Assembly: GCA_004552385.1 (NCBI GenBank)
Contig: SFOL01000054.1
Location: forward strand, 1 to 17,252
DNA from: Bacteroidales bacterium
GTDB taxonomy: Bacteria > Bacteroidota > Bacteroidia > Bacteroidales > Marinilabiliaceae
Direction of reading: 5' to 3'
DNA: 17,252 nt
The notes under the pieces were generated by a model. That model was not told the origin of the DNA and ran no database searches. It worked only from the letters and a program-made list of their open reading frames with translations. Each line of letters begins with the position of its first letter. The stretch's first letter is position 1. Shown here one piece after another: positions 1 to 7,633 of the stretch. The position numbers and the translations under genes were made by a program.

Positions 1-15
1 ACTATGTTATGCTGC

Positions 16-1842
16 TTACTCTGCTTGCGAAGCTTTAAGAACTTTTTTCCTGTCAGCCTCGTTCAGCAAGATTTTGCGTATTCGCATAGCGTGCGGAGTG
101 ACCTCCACATACTCGTCTCCCTGGATGTACTCAAGAGCCTCCTCAAGGCTGAAGATGGTTGGCGGGGCGAGATGCACCGCGTCGTCGGAGCTCTTAGAGC
201 GCATGTTTGTGAGCTTCTTGCTCTTGCAGACGTTGATGACTATGTCTCCCTCGCGGGTGTTCTCTCCCACGACCTGGCCTGCGTACACCTCGTCTTGCGG
301 GTTTATGAAGAACTTGCCGTGGTCCTGGAGCTTGTCGAGGGAGTAGGCGTAGGCGGTGCCTCCCTCCAAAGCTATAAGGCTGCCGTTGGTGCGCTTGTCA
401 ATGTGTCCCTTCCAAGGCTCGAAGCCGAGCAGGCGGTGGGCCATGACGGCCTCGCCCGCAGTGGCGGTCATGAGGTTGGTTCGCAGACCTATGATGCCGC
501 GGCTCGGGATCTTGAAGTCCTGGTGTATGCGGTCTCCGTGCCGCTCCATGTTTATGAGCTCGCCCTTGCGTTGGGTTACCATCTCGATGCTCTTGCCGCT
601 GTAATCCTCCGGCAGGTCGATGGTAAGCTCCTCTACAGGCTCGCATTTCTTGCCGTCGATCTCCTTGATGATGACCTGAGGCTGGCCCACCTGGAGCTCA
701 TAGCCCTCGCGGCGCATGGTCTCAATGAGCACCGAGAGGTGGAGCACGCCGCGCCCGTAGACGTTCCACGCGTCGGCGCGGTCGGTGTCTTCCACGCGCA
801 GGGCCAAGTTCTTCTCGAGCTCTTTCGTGAGGCGGTCCTTTATGTGTCGGCTGGTGACGAACTTGCCGTCCTTGCCGAAGAAAGGTGAGTTGTTGATGGT
901 GAAGAGCATCGACATGGTCGGCTCGTCAATAGCTATGGTTGGCAGGGACTCCGGGTTGATGGCGTCGGCCACGGTGTCGCCGATGTCGAAGCCGTCAAAG
1001 CCGACTATGGCGCAAATGTCTCCGCACCCTACAGTGTCGACTTTCTGCTTGCCCATGCCGTCATAGACGTAGAGCTCCTTTATGCGCTGCTTGACGACTC
1101 TTCCGTCGCGCTTGCAGAGGCCCACGTCCATTCCCGCCTTCAACTCGCCGCGGTGCACGCGTCCCACGGCTATGCGGCCGGTGTAAGACGAGTACTCCAT
1201 TGAAGTCACGAGCAGCTGCACGGTGCCCTCGTTCACTTTCGGGGCGGGGATCTCGTTTATGATGGTCTCGAACACCGCGTCGATGTTGTCGGTCTTCTTT
1301 TTCCAGTCCGTGCTCATCCATCCCTCTTTCGCCGAGCCGTAGACAGTCTTGAAGTCCAACTGGTTCTCGGTGGCGCCGAGGCTGAACATGAGGTCGAACA
1401 CTGCCTCGTTGACCTCCTCGGGGCGGCAGTTGGGCTTGTCCACCTTGTTGATGACGACAATCGGCTTGAGCCCTATCTTTATGGCTTTCTCCAGGACGAA
1501 ACGCGTCTGGGGCATTGGACCCTCGAAAGCGTCGACGAGAAGCAGGCAGCCGTCCGCCATGTTGAGGACGCGCTCCACCTCGCCACCGAAATCCGAGTGG
1601 CCCGGGGTGTCTATTATGTTTATCTTGGTGTCGCCCCACTTCACGGCGCAGTTCTTCGCCAAGATGGTGATGCCGCGCTCGCGCTCCAGCTCGTTGTTGT
1701 CCATCAGCAAGTCTCCCACCTGCTGGTTCTCTCTAAAGGTCTTGGCGGCCTTAAGCATCTTGTCCACGATGGTCGTCTTGCCGTGGTCGACGTGGGCTAT
1801 TATGGCCACGTTGCGAATCTTCGCGCTGTTATCTACAGACAT
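16..1842 (-). CDS. typA: Translational GTPase TypA/BipA
   Basis: A complete 608-residue protein, the usual length for the family. TypA/BipA is a ribosome-binding GTPase of the EF-G/EF-Tu superfamily, linked in other bacteria to 50S subunit assembly and to growth under cold or stress. All G motifs are visible: G1 AHVDHGKTT at residues 16-24, the switch segment ERERGITI at about 53-60, G3 DTPGH at 78-82, G4 NKVD at 132-135 and G5 GSA at 169-171. They are followed by an EF-Tu domain 2-like region (about 200-290), EF-G III and V-like regions, and the BipA-specific C-terminal domain containing the conserved RTNLMTATAGEAVM-type segment. It starts at an ATG and ends in TAA just inside the left edge. 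It is the last gene of the minus-strand block, 196 bp beyond sir2, so it is probably transcribed from its own promoter. Nothing appears damaged, and the family assignment is firm. Confidence 0.97.
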   Translation of the reverse strand: MSVDNSAKIRNVAIIAHVDHGKTTIVDKMLKAAKTFRENQQVGDLLMDNNELERERGITILAKNCAVKWGDTKINIIDTPGHSDFGGEVERVLNMADGCLLLVDAFEGPMPQTRFVLEKAIKIGLKPIVVINKVDKPNCRPEEVNEAVFDLMFSLGATENQLDFKTVYGSAKEGWMSTDWKKKTDNIDAVFETIINEIPAPKVNEGTVQLLVTSMEYSSYTGRIAVGRVHRGELKAGMDVGLCKRDGRVVKQRIKELYVYDGMGKQKVDTVGCGDICAIVGFDGFDIGDTVADAINPESLPTIAIDEPTMSMLFTINNSPFFGKDGKFVTSRHIKDRLTKELEKNLALRVEDTDRADAWNVYGRGVLHLSVLIETMRREGYELQVGQPQVIIKEIDGKKCEPVEELTIDLPEDYSGKSIEMVTQRKGELINMERHGDRIHQDFKIPSRGIIGLRTNLMTATAGEAVMAHRLLGFEPWKGHIDKRTNGSLIALEGGTAYAYSLDKLQDHGKFFINPQDEVYAGQVVGENTREGDIVINVCKSKKLTNMRSKSSDDAVHLAPPTIFSLEEALEYIQGDEYVEVTPHAMRIRKILLNEADRKKVLKASQAE

Positions 1843-1919
1843 GTATGTGAATCCGGGTTATCTTGTTTCCTCTGTTCTGTGTGGCGGCTTCGTGAGTAGG
1901 CAAATTCCGCCCTGTTTCG

Positions 1920-1927
1920 CGAAAGTA
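1920..1927 (-). promoter_or_regulatory. Possible typA promoter -7 element
   Basis: On the minus strand this reads TACTTTCG, one base away from the Bacteroidetes -7 consensus TAnnTTTG, in the 196-bp gap between sir2 and typA. It lies about 78 bp upstream of the typA ATG. No convincing TTTG-type -33 element sits 19-21 bp upstream, so this is only a candidate. Confidence 0.3.
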
Positions 1928-2038
1928 GCTATTTAGGTTGATTGCTATGTCGCTGCGGCTGTTAAATAAGGTTTTGGGGGTGTCCGCATTCCTGCCGGCG
2001 GCAGCTAAATCCGCGCCCGGTTGTTTTTCCCTTTCTTG

Positions 2039-2797
2039 TCACGCCTTGTCGCCCCATATCTCTTTTTCGAGCTCGGCGAACGCTTCCACCGCCCCCGTCC
2101 GGATGAAGATGTCGGCGTAGCGCGTCAGCTCCGACGGCTGAGGGTTGACCTCTATCACTTTGCCACCGTGCCGCTTGACTATAATCGGCACCATGGCCGC
2201 CGGCATCACGGCGCCTGTCGTTCCCACGACGACGCACACGTCGGCTCTTTCTGCCAGGCTCATGCTCCGCTCGTAGGCCTCGGTCGGTATGGCCTCGCCG
2301 AAGAAGACGAAGTCGGGCTTCATCACGCCGCCGCACTCGGGGCAGAGGGGCACCTCCGCGGCCATGTCAAGCTCCGAGGCCGGGACCCGCCGTCCGCACT
2401 TGGTGCAAGTGGCCGAGCCCGTCGTGCCGTGGAACTCTATCACGTCGCGCGAGCCCGCCGCCTGGTGCAGGCAGTCTATGTTCTGCGTAACTATGCCTTT
2501 AATAAGTCCGTCGGCTTCCATCCGCGCGAGCACCTGGTGCGCCTTGTTGGGTCTGATGTCGTTTTTCTGCATGAAGACGTAGAAGCACTCCTTTATCGTC
2601 CGCCAGCTCTTGGCTGGGTTGGCTGTGAAGTGGCTTATCTCTATGTCTTCAGGGTCGTGTTTGCTCCACAGGCCGTCTTTTCCGCCGCGGAATGTGGGGA
2701 TGCCGCTCTCCAATGATATTCCCGCGCCCGTGAATGCCATGGCGCACTGCGCGTCTCTTATCATTTGCGCGGCGCGCTTTATGTCTTTACCTTCCAT
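2039..2797 (-). CDS. Sir2-family NAD-dependent protein deacylase
   Basis: A 252-residue single-domain sirtuin, which removes acyl groups from lysines using NAD+ and releases nicotinamide and O-acyl-ADP-ribose. Numbering from the chosen ATG, the Rossmann and catalytic motifs are GAGIS at 24-28, FRGG at 37-40, TQNID at 104-108 and the catalytic His in EFHG at H123. A zinc knuckle is formed by C131, C134, C152 and C155, followed by FFGE near 166-168. The usual GTS motif is GTT at 192-194, a conservative change. The frame stays open to a GTG at 2842 that overlaps the stop codon of the upstream nuclease gene. I prefer the ATG at 2797 because the sirtuin fold begins right after it and an A-rich stretch precedes it. 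It is probably cotranscribed with that nuclease gene. The protein has no extra domain like those of anti-phage Sir2 systems, so a cytoplasmic deacylase role is most likely. Confidence 0.93.
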   Translation of the reverse strand: MEGKDIKRAAQMIRDAQCAMAFTGAGISLESGIPTFRGGKDGLWSKHDPEDIEISHFTANPAKSWRTIKECFYVFMQKNDIRPNKAHQVLARMEADGLIKGIVTQNIDCLHQAAGSRDVIEFHGTTGSATCTKCGRRVPASELDMAAEVPLCPECGGVMKPDFVFFGEAIPTEAYERSMSLAERADVCVVVGTTGAVMPAAMVPIIVKRHGGKVIEVNPQPSELTRYADIFIRTGAVEAFAELEKEIWGDKA

Positions 2798-2841
2798 TTT
2801 TTTTCTGTACGCTGTTGCTATAAGACTGTCTTGCGAGGTCA

Positions 2842-3738
2842 CTACCCCAATCTTTCTATTTCGCTTTCTGTCAGTCCCGTGGCCTCCATTATCTGCTCTG
2901 TGGTCAAGCCCATCAGCTTCATCGCCTTGGCTATTTCTTTCTTCCCTTCGGCTATTCCCTCAGCTCTTCCCTCAGCTCTTCCTTCAGCTCTTCCTTCGGC
3001 CAGACCCTCCATCCGCGCCCCCTCGAGCACCGAGCACGCGTCCCAGTAGGATTTTTGGCTTATGTGGTACTTGCGCAGCTCGTCATGGCTCATCCTTGCC
3101 ACCTCGGCTATGGAGAACATCTTCTTGAAAGCCGGCTGCTTGTCGGCGAATGGTATTTCTTGCGTGTTGCCCATGGCGTTCATGTTTGTGAGGTTGTACA
3201 TCCAGTAATCCGTCTTCGACTTGCAGACGGTCTCGTCTTTTTTGCGGTAGCACGGCAGCTCGAGCACGTAGGCCCTCATCTTGTCCGTGAAGGTCTCGCC
3301 CGTCTCCCGCTCCATCATCTCCACCGTCCGCATGGGACGCGGGCGGCCCGCGCTCAGCTCGAAGTTGATGAAGAATATGCCGATGACGGGACAGAGGCCG
3401 TAGTTCCAGTTCCCTCCCCTCAGCCTCTGGGTGGAGAACGAGCGCGAAAGGTAGAACAGTATCCTGTCGCGGAAGTTGGGCTGAGCCCTGTTCTGCATCT
3501 CCACTATGAGTTCCTCTCCTGCTGCCGTGCGGCATCGCAGGTCGTATATGACGTTTCGGAAGGCGGCCGATTCGGGCCCGACCTCCTTGTCGAGGTACTC
3601 GACGTGGTCTATCGGCGACTCCGGTTCAATGAGGTCGTTCAGAAAGGCCGTCATCACCTCCTTGTCGCCGAACACCCGCTTGAAGCCGAAGTCGGTCAGC
3701 GGGTCTATGTATTTGCAGTCTGAGTATTCATAGTCCAT
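2842..3738 (-). CDS. Rpn-family PD-(D/E)XK nuclease (putative transposase-like)
   Basis: A 298-residue member of the Rpn/PDDEXK family often annotated as a nuclease-family transposase; characterised Rpn proteins are DNA endonucleases that promote recombination. The N-terminus has the family opening YIDPLTDFGFKRVFG at residues 10-24. The nuclease core shows an Asp in YDLRC (D66) and an ExQ pair in VEMQ (E80, Q82), followed by the FRDRILFYLSRSF helix at 89-101. The C-terminus (about 240-266) is a run of AEGR-like four-residue repeats, then a short helical tail with TEQIMEATGLTESEIERL, a common ending in this family. The frame extends to a TTG at 3765, but the ATG at 3738 immediately precedes the conserved region and is preferred. 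No terminal inverted repeats or target duplications are visible, so this is a stand-alone gene and not an insertion sequence. It lies directly upstream of sir2. Confidence 0.9.
   Translation of the reverse strand: MDYEYSDCKYIDPLTDFGFKRVFGDKEVMTAFLNDLIEPESPIDHVEYLDKEVGPESAAFRNVIYDLRCRTAAGEELIVEMQNRAQPNFRDRILFYLSRSFSTQRLRGGNWNYGLCPVIGIFFINFELSAGRPRPMRTVEMMERETGETFTDKMRAYVLELPCYRKKDETVCKSKTDYWMYNLTNMNAMGNTQEIPFADKQPAFKKMFSIAEVARMSHDELRKYHISQKSYWDACSVLEGARMEGLAEGRAEGRAEGRAEGIAEGKKEIAKAMKLMGLTTEQIMEATGLTESEIERLG
2949..3008 (-). repeat. 12-bp in-frame tandem repeat inside rpn gene
   Basis: Five consecutive 12-bp units occupy this stretch. The three central ones (2961-2996) read cagctcttccct or cagctcttcctt on the plus strand, and the outer two are diverged copies. 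They encode the (R/I/L)AEG repeats of the nuclease C-terminus. Because 12 is a multiple of three, gain or loss of units would change the linker length without breaking the frame. Confidence 0.85.
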
Positions 3739-3762
3739 AGGAGCCGGGTTAACAGTTATCGG

Positions 3763-3770
3763 CAATTATA
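3763..3770 (-). promoter_or_regulatory. Possible rpn-sir2 promoter -7 element
   Basis: On the minus strand this reads TATAATTG, one mismatch from the Bacteroidetes TAnnTTTG element, about 25 bp upstream of the preferred ATG of the Rpn gene. If it is real, the transcript would begin downstream of the TTG at 3765, supporting the shorter protein. No clear -33 element is seen. Confidence 0.25.
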
Positions 3771-3826
3771 GTCATTGCCGGCCGAATTCCCCACTCTTGG
3801 CGCTGACTTTATTTCGAATACATGCG

Positions 3827-3864
3827 AAAAAAAGCCCCGCGGCGCATATTACGCCGCGGGGCTT
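3827..3864 (-). terminator. Rho-independent terminator of the minus-strand susCD operon
   Basis: A perfect 11-bp GC-rich inverted repeat (3834-3844 with 3852-3862, 7-base loop) is followed on the minus strand by seven T residues (plus-strand A run at 3827-3833). It lies 33 bp beyond the stop codon of the DUF5123-type lipoprotein gene. It closes that operon and insulates the rpn-sir2 genes, which run in the same direction. Confidence 0.93.
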
Positions 3865-3896
3865 GTGGGTAGAATGTTCAGGTCAGTGACCGTGGA

Positions 3897-5528
3897 TTAG
3901 TACCAGCGCGGGTCGCCGCACTTCTCTATGCCGCATCCGGTCTTGAGCGTGAAGTCGCCGTTGTCGGGGTCGGTGAAGATGTCGGCCGAGGACTTGTCTT
4001 CGAGCTTGTCCGCTCCCTTTATGACCTTGAAGCAGTCGCTGAGCCGCTTGCAATTTGACGTGTGGTCGGCAACGTCGCAGGTGCCGCGGACGTTCTTGTT
4101 GGTGGTCTCATCGGCCGTCTTGCCGAATATGCAGTTAGAGAGCTCGAACGTTTCAGGGCCTACGCTCTTGTCCTTGAAGTCGATGAAGTACTGCGCATTG
4201 CCGCAGTAGTTGTAGAATGTTGAGTTCTTGATGCGCATAGACTCTATGCCTTGCACATACTTGGACTGCATGAAGAAGCATTTGCCCGTGGTGCAGATGT
4301 TTGAGAACGTGCAGCCGTCGATGTCGATGTTGTTGATAATTGTTCCGTCAACATGGATGAAGCCGTAGCCCTTGCCGCAGTTGTCAAATGTGCTGTTGGC
4401 GAGCTTGAGGCAGCCTATGGCGTTTGTCGCTTCGTATTTGCCGCCTTGCGTACGGATGAATGTGTTACCGGTGAAACCGCTCACTTTGCAGTCCTCAATT
4501 ATTAAGCTGTCGACGGCGCAGACGTTACTCTGGTTCAGCAGGTAACCCGCGCCCGTCACCGTCAGGTTCTGGAACTTGACTACGGAGTGACGACCGTCGA
4601 GGTTGAGCGACTTGTAGATGGTGACGACATCCATGGCGTTGCCGCGCTCGCCGTAGAAGGTCACGCTCATGCTGTCCGGCAGGGTGAGGGCTGAGGCCTC
4701 GTCGGTACTTTCCTCCGCTGGCTTGTCGGCTATCATAGCCTCTACTCCCGCGGGGATGATCACCGTGACTGTGTACTCGTCGTTGCCGTCCTCGGCTGCC
4801 TTGGCTGCCACGTCGGCGAGCTGCTCGCCCATGGTGCTGGCGGGGTCGAACGTGATGTTATAGTCGCCCGTGGGGCCGCCGGACTGGGTGATTACGCTCA
4901 CCATGCCCACGCGGTTCTCGCCGTTCCACAGCTTGATGGAGTAGATGGTCGCAGGTTGAAGCTCGGTTATCTTCATCTCGCCCGCGGCTTTCTGCTCCTC
5001 GGTGGGCTCAATCTCGCGGACCAACTCCTCCTGCTTCTCGACGGTGGCTTTGGTGAGGGCTGTGCCGCCTGTCCACCTGACGGTGACTGAAGTCATTGTG
5101 GTCTCCGTCAGGTCACTGTTTATGACGTTGATGGCTTCGGTGGTGAACTTCTTAGCGGCAATCCACTTGGAGTTGCCCGACGGGCTTATGGCGCGTATGC
5201 GGGTCCAGTACGTGGTCTCCATCTTGAAGCCGTCGACGGTTGCGGGGCTCTTGGTGACCTCGGCCACGATGTTGTCCGGGTTCACCTCGTCGGCCGTTAT
5301 GGTGTCGGTCGCCGCCTCAATCTGGTAGCTGGTGGCGCCTGGCACGCTGCCGAATGTGAACATGACAGTGGTCTCGCCTTTTCCCGTCTGCTCGCAGCTG
5401 AGCGACGTGGGGCGGAAAGTGCCGGCGTAGCTGCCGTCGGCGTCCCAGTCGTTGCCGTCGGTGCAGGCCGACATGCCGCCCATGAGGGCGATGCAGGCCA
5501 GTGCGGCTATTTTATTTATGTTGTTCAT
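3897..5528 (-). CDS. DUF4957/DUF5123-type beta-helix surface lipoprotein
   Basis: A 543-residue lipoprotein. The signal peptide (1-21) ends in a lipobox (GMSAC, Cys22) followed by TDGND, consistent with the outer membrane. Two fibronectin III-like segments follow (about 40-133 and 134-216), the first with the typical YWTRIRAISPSGNSKW strand. Next comes a DUF4957-like region (about 222-330), then repeated beta-helix coils (about 341-484). The tail ends DNGDFTLKTGCGIEKCGDPRWY, the closing signature I associate with DUF5123. Such proteins accompany SusC/SusD pairs in Bacteroidetes polysaccharide loci and are presumed surface glycan-binding components; no catalytic residues are recognisable. The region after residue 330 is rich in Cys (14 residues). 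The ATG at 5528 is chosen because the signal peptide starts there; the frame extends upstream only to a TTG at 5594, inside a hairpin. It is the last gene of its operon, ahead of a strong terminator. Confidence 0.85.
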   Translation of the reverse strand: MNNINKIAALACIALMGGMSACTDGNDWDADGSYAGTFRPTSLSCEQTGKGETTVMFTFGSVPGATSYQIEAATDTITADEVNPDNIVAEVTKSPATVDGFKMETTYWTRIRAISPSGNSKWIAAKKFTTEAINVINSDLTETTMTSVTVRWTGGTALTKATVEKQEELVREIEPTEEQKAAGEMKITELQPATIYSIKLWNGENRVGMVSVITQSGGPTGDYNITFDPASTMGEQLADVAAKAAEDGNDEYTVTVIIPAGVEAMIADKPAEESTDEASALTLPDSMSVTFYGERGNAMDVVTIYKSLNLDGRHSVVKFQNLTVTGAGYLLNQSNVCAVDSLIIEDCKVSGFTGNTFIRTQGGKYEATNAIGCLKLANSTFDNCGKGYGFIHVDGTIINNIDIDGCTFSNICTTGKCFFMQSKYVQGIESMRIKNSTFYNYCGNAQYFIDFKDKSVGPETFELSNCIFGKTADETTNKNVRGTCDVADHTSNCKRLSDCFKVIKGADKLEDKSSADIFTDPDNGDFTLKTGCGIEKCGDPRWY

Positions 5529-5580
5529 ATTGTCTTCTGATCTTGGTTCGTGTTCTTGAGTCTGGTTGTGGCGGGGCGTG

Positions 5581-5606
5581 CGGGCGGCGGCCAATACCGC
5601 CGCCCG
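5581..5606 (-). other. GC-rich intercistronic hairpin between susD-like and lipoprotein genes
   Basis: A perfect 10-bp inverted repeat (5581-5590 with 5597-5606, 6-base loop) occupies the 116-bp gap between the SusD-like stop and the lipoprotein ATG. On the minus strand no T run follows, so it is not a classical terminator. It could be a partial attenuator, an RNA-processing or mRNA-stability element that sets the ratio of the downstream lipoprotein to SusC/SusD. Confidence 0.7.
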
Positions 5607-5644
5607 TGCCGCTCCGCGTTTGCTTTTAAGGCTCGGATGTCTGC

Positions 5645-7615
5645 CTACCAGCCGTAAGAGTTTTCGAGTGTGCCGTTGGAGTCGGCCACGGTGGTCTGGT
5701 AGAGGGGCATGAGGTTGCGGTTGATGACCGTCCCGGTCACGGGCGCGACGAATCCGCCTTTAATTTCGGTCGTCACGCCGCCCAGTCCGCAGCTTATGCT
5801 GGCCAGGTTGGACCGGTTCTTGCTCGCGCCGTCCTTGAGGTCGTCGGTGCCGTAGCTGGTCATCTCGCCGTCGTAGTCCGACGTGTTGCTCGGGGTGGAG
5901 TACCACGTGAAGCTCTTGACGTCGATTTTCGTCTTGGCGGCGTCGGTGTAGTTGAAGTAGACCTTCTTGGGCACCTTGCCCACAATCTCGTCGAGATACT
6001 GCTGCTTCATCTCGTTGGTCTTCTTGACGAGGAGGTTCCAACGGATGAGGTCGAACTTGCGGACGCCCTCGCCCGTGAGCTCCCAGGCGTTCTCGTCGAC
6101 TATGGCTTCAAAGAAGCCGTCTTTGTCGGTCGGCACGCTGGCCATGTAGGCCTCGGCGTAGCCCTTGTCGGCCTCGCTGAAGGCGCGGCTGTGGACCATT
6201 GCGAGGGCCTCGCGCGCCGTGATGCCGGCGTCGCCGGTGGCGTGGCCCGTGGGGCCTGCCAGCTCGTTGAGGGTCTCGGCGTAGAGGAGCAGGAGCTGCG
6301 AGTAGCGCATACGGATGCAGTTGATGCCGGTCATGACTTTGTCAGACGAGGCCTTGGCGGCCTGGAGCCACTCGTCGTTCATCTTGCGGACGTCCCATTT
6401 GCCTATGTAGAGGCTGAACGGGTTGTTGCCCAGGGTCATCTCCTTGGTCACGCCGCCGTCTTCCTTGATCTGGTAGGGGACGCAGGTTATGTCGCGGCGG
6501 CTGTCGTGCTCGTCATAAGAGTAGAGGAGCATCGCGGTGGTGACCTGCTTGCCAGAGCTGTTGCCCTTGGGGCCGAACGTGCTCGTCTCTTTGTTGACGC
6601 GTACGCCTATCGTGTAGCCGAGCTCGCCGGTGACCGCGAGACCCATGGGGATCTCGAATATGTTCTCCTGGTAGCTCTTGTCGAGGGTGCGCTGGTTGAC
6701 GAGGTACCACTCGTCCTCGAACGACGGGTTCAATGAGTGCTTGCCGCTCTTTATGACATCCGAGAGCTTGGCGAGCGCCTTCTCGTAGAGGGCCTTGCGG
6801 GTCTCGTCGTCGGGGCGCTGGGTGGGGTATTGCGCGTCAGAGAACTCGCTGGCGGTCACGTAGCCCGGCTTGGCCGACTCGCGGATGGCGTAGCCTGCGC
6901 GAGTGAGGGCCACCTGGGCGTAGAGGGCCTCGGCAAAGCCGCGGGTGGTGCGCTCGGTCGTGTAGTCGGCCACCTCGCCGGCCCATGGCAGCAGCTCGGC
7001 GGCCTCGTCGAGGTTGAGCAGCAGCGTGTCGAGAATCACGTCGCGGTCGGTCTTGCCGACGTAGGCGTTAGAGAGGTCGGACTTGCTCTTCTCGAGCTTC
7101 AAGGGCACGTCGCCGAAGAGGCGGATGAGATCCAGATACGCCATGGCGCGGAGGGTGAGGCTCTCACCGAGGTAGCGGCGCATAGCCTTGCCCTGCGAGT
7201 TGTCAGCGTCCACGAGGCTGCTGTTGCGGATGCCCTCAATGTTGAGGTTGCAGTCCTCTATCACACCGTAGAGGCCCGACCATACCCTGCCCAGGCCTTT
7301 CTCCCACGAGGAGGGCGTGCCGTTGTAGTTCATCACGCCGCGCTCGTTGGCTTTGGTGCAGTTTTCTCCGAGTCCGTCCACGAGCTCGCAGTCGGAGTTG
7401 GTCGACGAGACGATGGGTATGATCTGCGAGTAGGTCTGATCCTGGCCCAGGAGGCCGTATACCTTGTTGACGCGCAGGCCGGTGTAGTATACCGAGCTGT
7501 AGACGGTCTCAGTGTTGAGCTCGCTCTCGGAGTTCTGGTCAAGGAAGTCCTCGCAACCTGTCGCGAGGCCCGCCAGTCCGAGGGCGATGACCGATATGGG
7601 ATATATACTTTTCAT
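5645..7615 (-). CDS. SusD/RagB-family nutrient-binding outer membrane lipoprotein
   Basis: A 656-residue SusD-like lipoprotein, the surface lid that binds oligomeric substrate and hands it to its SusC partner. It has a signal peptide with lipobox LATGC (Cys21), then EDFLDQNSESELN, the classic SusD start. The helical TPR-type core has segments such as ESLTLRAMAYLDLIRLFGDVPL (about 155-180), the hallmark of the SusD N-terminal domain. The C-terminal SusD domain includes an AWELTGEGVRKFDLIRW-like motif near 507-527 and ends VADSNGTLENSYGW. It begins at an ATG 18 bp after the susC-like stop codon, so the pair is surely cotranscribed. At 656 residues it is somewhat longer than starch-binding SusD. 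The substrate cannot be deduced from sequence, although a DUF5123-type lipoprotein downstream suggests a complex plant-type polysaccharide. Confidence 0.96.
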   Translation of the reverse strand: MKSIYPISVIALGLAGLATGCEDFLDQNSESELNTETVYSSVYYTGLRVNKVYGLLGQDQTYSQIIPIVSSTNSDCELVDGLGENCTKANERGVMNYNGTPSSWEKGLGRVWSGLYGVIEDCNLNIEGIRNSSLVDADNSQGKAMRRYLGESLTLRAMAYLDLIRLFGDVPLKLEKSKSDLSNAYVGKTDRDVILDTLLLNLDEAAELLPWAGEVADYTTERTTRGFAEALYAQVALTRAGYAIRESAKPGYVTASEFSDAQYPTQRPDDETRKALYEKALAKLSDVIKSGKHSLNPSFEDEWYLVNQRTLDKSYQENIFEIPMGLAVTGELGYTIGVRVNKETSTFGPKGNSSGKQVTTAMLLYSYDEHDSRRDITCVPYQIKEDGGVTKEMTLGNNPFSLYIGKWDVRKMNDEWLQAAKASSDKVMTGINCIRMRYSQLLLLYAETLNELAGPTGHATGDAGITAREALAMVHSRAFSEADKGYAEAYMASVPTDKDGFFEAIVDENAWELTGEGVRKFDLIRWNLLVKKTNEMKQQYLDEIVGKVPKKVYFNYTDAAKTKIDVKSFTWYSTPSNTSDYDGEMTSYGTDDLKDGASKNRSNLASISCGLGGVTTEIKGGFVAPVTGTVINRNLMPLYQTTVADSNGTLENSYGW

Positions 7616-7633
7616 TTGAGTCTGGTAAGGTGG

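Noticed and set aside
4..888. 294-codon open frame on the plus strand
   Set aside because: Antisense to typA, whose conserved motifs and full length leave no doubt about the coding strand.
1992..2004. Palindrome CTGCC GGC GGCAG as terminator of sir2
   Set aside because: The stem is only 5 bp and no T run follows it on the minus strand.
2021..2716. 231-codon open frame on the plus strand
   Set aside because: Antisense to sir2, with biased composition and no motif.
2949..3008. CRISPR-like short repeat cluster
   Set aside because: Units are contiguous 12-bp copies without spacers and are coding.
2842..3738. Insertion sequence, because the family is often called transposase-like
   Set aside because: No terminal inverted repeats, target-site duplication or partner transposase gene are visible.
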